Assembly: GCA_019873735.1 (NCBI GenBank)
Contig: JAIOAQ010000030.1
Span: forward strand, 1 to 36,443
Reading direction: 5' to 3'
Origin: Chloroflexota bacterium
GTDB lineage: Bacteria > Chloroflexota > Anaerolineae > Anaerolineales > Villigracilaceae
DNA length: 36,443 nt
The stretch's first letter is position 1. Each line of letters opens with the position of its first letter. A program made the translations under genes and the position numbers. Shown here piece after piece: positions 35,785 through 36,443 of the stretch. The notes beneath the pieces are model-generated. The model had not been told where the DNA came from, did not search any database, and saw only the letters and a list, made by a program, of their open reading frames with translations.

Positions 35785-36443
35785 CTAATCGAAGGTAAGC
35801 GGGTCTTTGTGGGTGACTTTTCGGACGTTCATCAGGATGAACAGGCCAACCAGCAGGAAGACCACTACCGTGCCAAGCGCCCAGTACATTGCATTTTGGT
35901 TGGCAATCTCCAGGGCAATGTTGCGGTTGGTGTACCAGTTGAGCATCAGCGCGAAGGTGGAACCGAAAACGAACGGTCCCACCGCTGTGGAGGTGCGTCC
36001 CGCTACCGACAGGAAGCCGTAGAACTCGGTCGTCTTCGACTGCGGCGACAACTGGCTGACCATCGTGCGGCTGACTGCCTGCACGCCGGAGAGCGAGAAG
36101 CCCGCCAGCGCGCCGATGAAGTAGAACAGCGTCTTGGAATCGGTAATGTAGAGCGAGCCGATCACCGCTGTCAACATGATGAGCGCGTAGGTGATGGCCT
36201 GTTTGCTGCTGTACTTGTTGGAGATCCAGCCGAAGAGGAAGGCTCCGGCCGCTCCCGCAATTTGCAGGATGATGATGAGGACGATCAGTTCCGAGGTCTG
36301 GAAGCCGAACAGGATGGCGGCTACCAGGGCGGCGTTGTCCATCAGCATCATGATGCCGTCGTTGTAAATCAGGAAGGCGAGGGCGTATTTGACAAACTCT
36401 TTGTAGCGCTTCACGTCCCGGAAGGTCTCGCCGAGTTTGCTAA
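35785..36443 (-). CDS. C-terminal part of an MFS transporter, UMF1/Atg22-like
   Basis: The frame is open to the right edge, so the N-terminal half is missing; 219 residues are visible. They begin SKLGETFRDVKRYKEFVKYALAFLIYNDGI, which matches the start of the second six-helix half of UMF1-family MFS proteins (the FLxYNDG motif), and contain six hydrophobic helices with GFSLSGVQAVSRTMVSQLSP. A GTG at 36414 should not be taken as the start. The substrate is unknown. Its stop lies just before the acyltransferase gene, with which it is probably co-transcribed. Confidence 0.88.
   Translation of the reverse strand, partial: SKLGETFRDVKRYKEFVKYALAFLIYNDGIMMLMDNAALVAAILFGFQTSELIVLIIILQIAGAAGAFLFGWISNKYSSKQAITYALIMLTAVIGSLYITDSKTLFYFIGALAGFSLSGVQAVSRTMVSQLSPQSKTTEFYGFLSVAGRTSTAVGPFVFGSTFALMLNWYTNRNIALEIANQNAMYWALGTVVVFLLVGLFILMNVRKVTHKDPLTFD

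Overview
This window looks like bacterial chromosome from a moderately GC-rich, heterotrophic member of the Chloroflexota, probably Anaerolineae-like. That placement is an inference from the mix of protein families: 2-oxoacid dehydrogenase, molybdenum hydroxylase with YqeB/YqeC maturation proteins, SPFH proteins, UMF1-type MFS and many short dispersed hairpin repeats. No rRNA or marker gene is present to confirm it. I see no prophage, no transposase gene and no CRISPR array. Both ends cut through genes: a membrane sensor-type protein on the left and an MFS transporter on the right.

Layout. 1-2360: N-terminus of a membrane protein, tRNA-Leu(GAG) with a textbook promoter, and the NAD(P)HX repair enzyme Nnr. 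2378-3424: an SPFH protein with an excisionase-like helix-turn-helix tail. 3425-3813: a gene-free stretch with a 15-bp inverted repeat. 3814-6280: a translationally coupled three-gene operon (isochorismatase-like hydrolase, thioredoxin-reductase-like flavoprotein, RlmN-like radical SAM protein). 6481-10315: a membrane-anchored GH10-like glycosidase and a 420-residue protein I do not recognise, separated by repeat elements. 10412-19662 (minus strand): one long gene series for a molybdenum hydroxylase (FAD/2Fe-2S fusion, small membrane protein, molybdopterin subunit), its maturation factors (YqeB, a YqeC-MocA fusion, a second MocA-like protein), a DUF1361 membrane protein, a diacylglycerol-kinase-like protein and an acyltransferase. 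19731-20255: a helical protein of unknown function, divergent from the next cluster.

20378-25471 (plus strand): class II aldolase-like protein, Nudix hydrolase, a sulfatase-fold enzyme with an unusual active site, a membrane protein and a D-2-hydroxyacid dehydrogenase. 25491-25745: tRNA-Thr(CGT) and tRNA-Met(CAT). 25915-26669: a VapBC toxin-antitoxin pair abutting a decapitated HIT-family remnant. 26853-30187: pyruvate-dehydrogenase-type E1 alpha, E1 beta and E2, with no E3 nearby. 30293-34093: small membrane protein, two tandem metallo-beta-lactamase-fold hydrolases and a CPA2 antiporter with UspA-like tail. 34101-34552: a broken partial copy of an acyltransferase beside tRNA-Gln(CTG). 34626-36443: small membrane protein, the intact acyltransferase and the MFS fragment.

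The most distinctive theme is invasion of genes by short interspersed repeats. Both interdomain linkers of the E2 protein are made of repeat DNA, and a related sequence lies in the flavoprotein at 5096-5135. Other points worth a second look are the RlmN-like protein that keeps the methyl-carrying Cys but lacks the resolving Cys, the in-frame VapC/HIT junction, and the molybdenum hydroxylase operon with fused and duplicated maturation proteins. All functional calls rest on reading motifs by eye; no database search was run.
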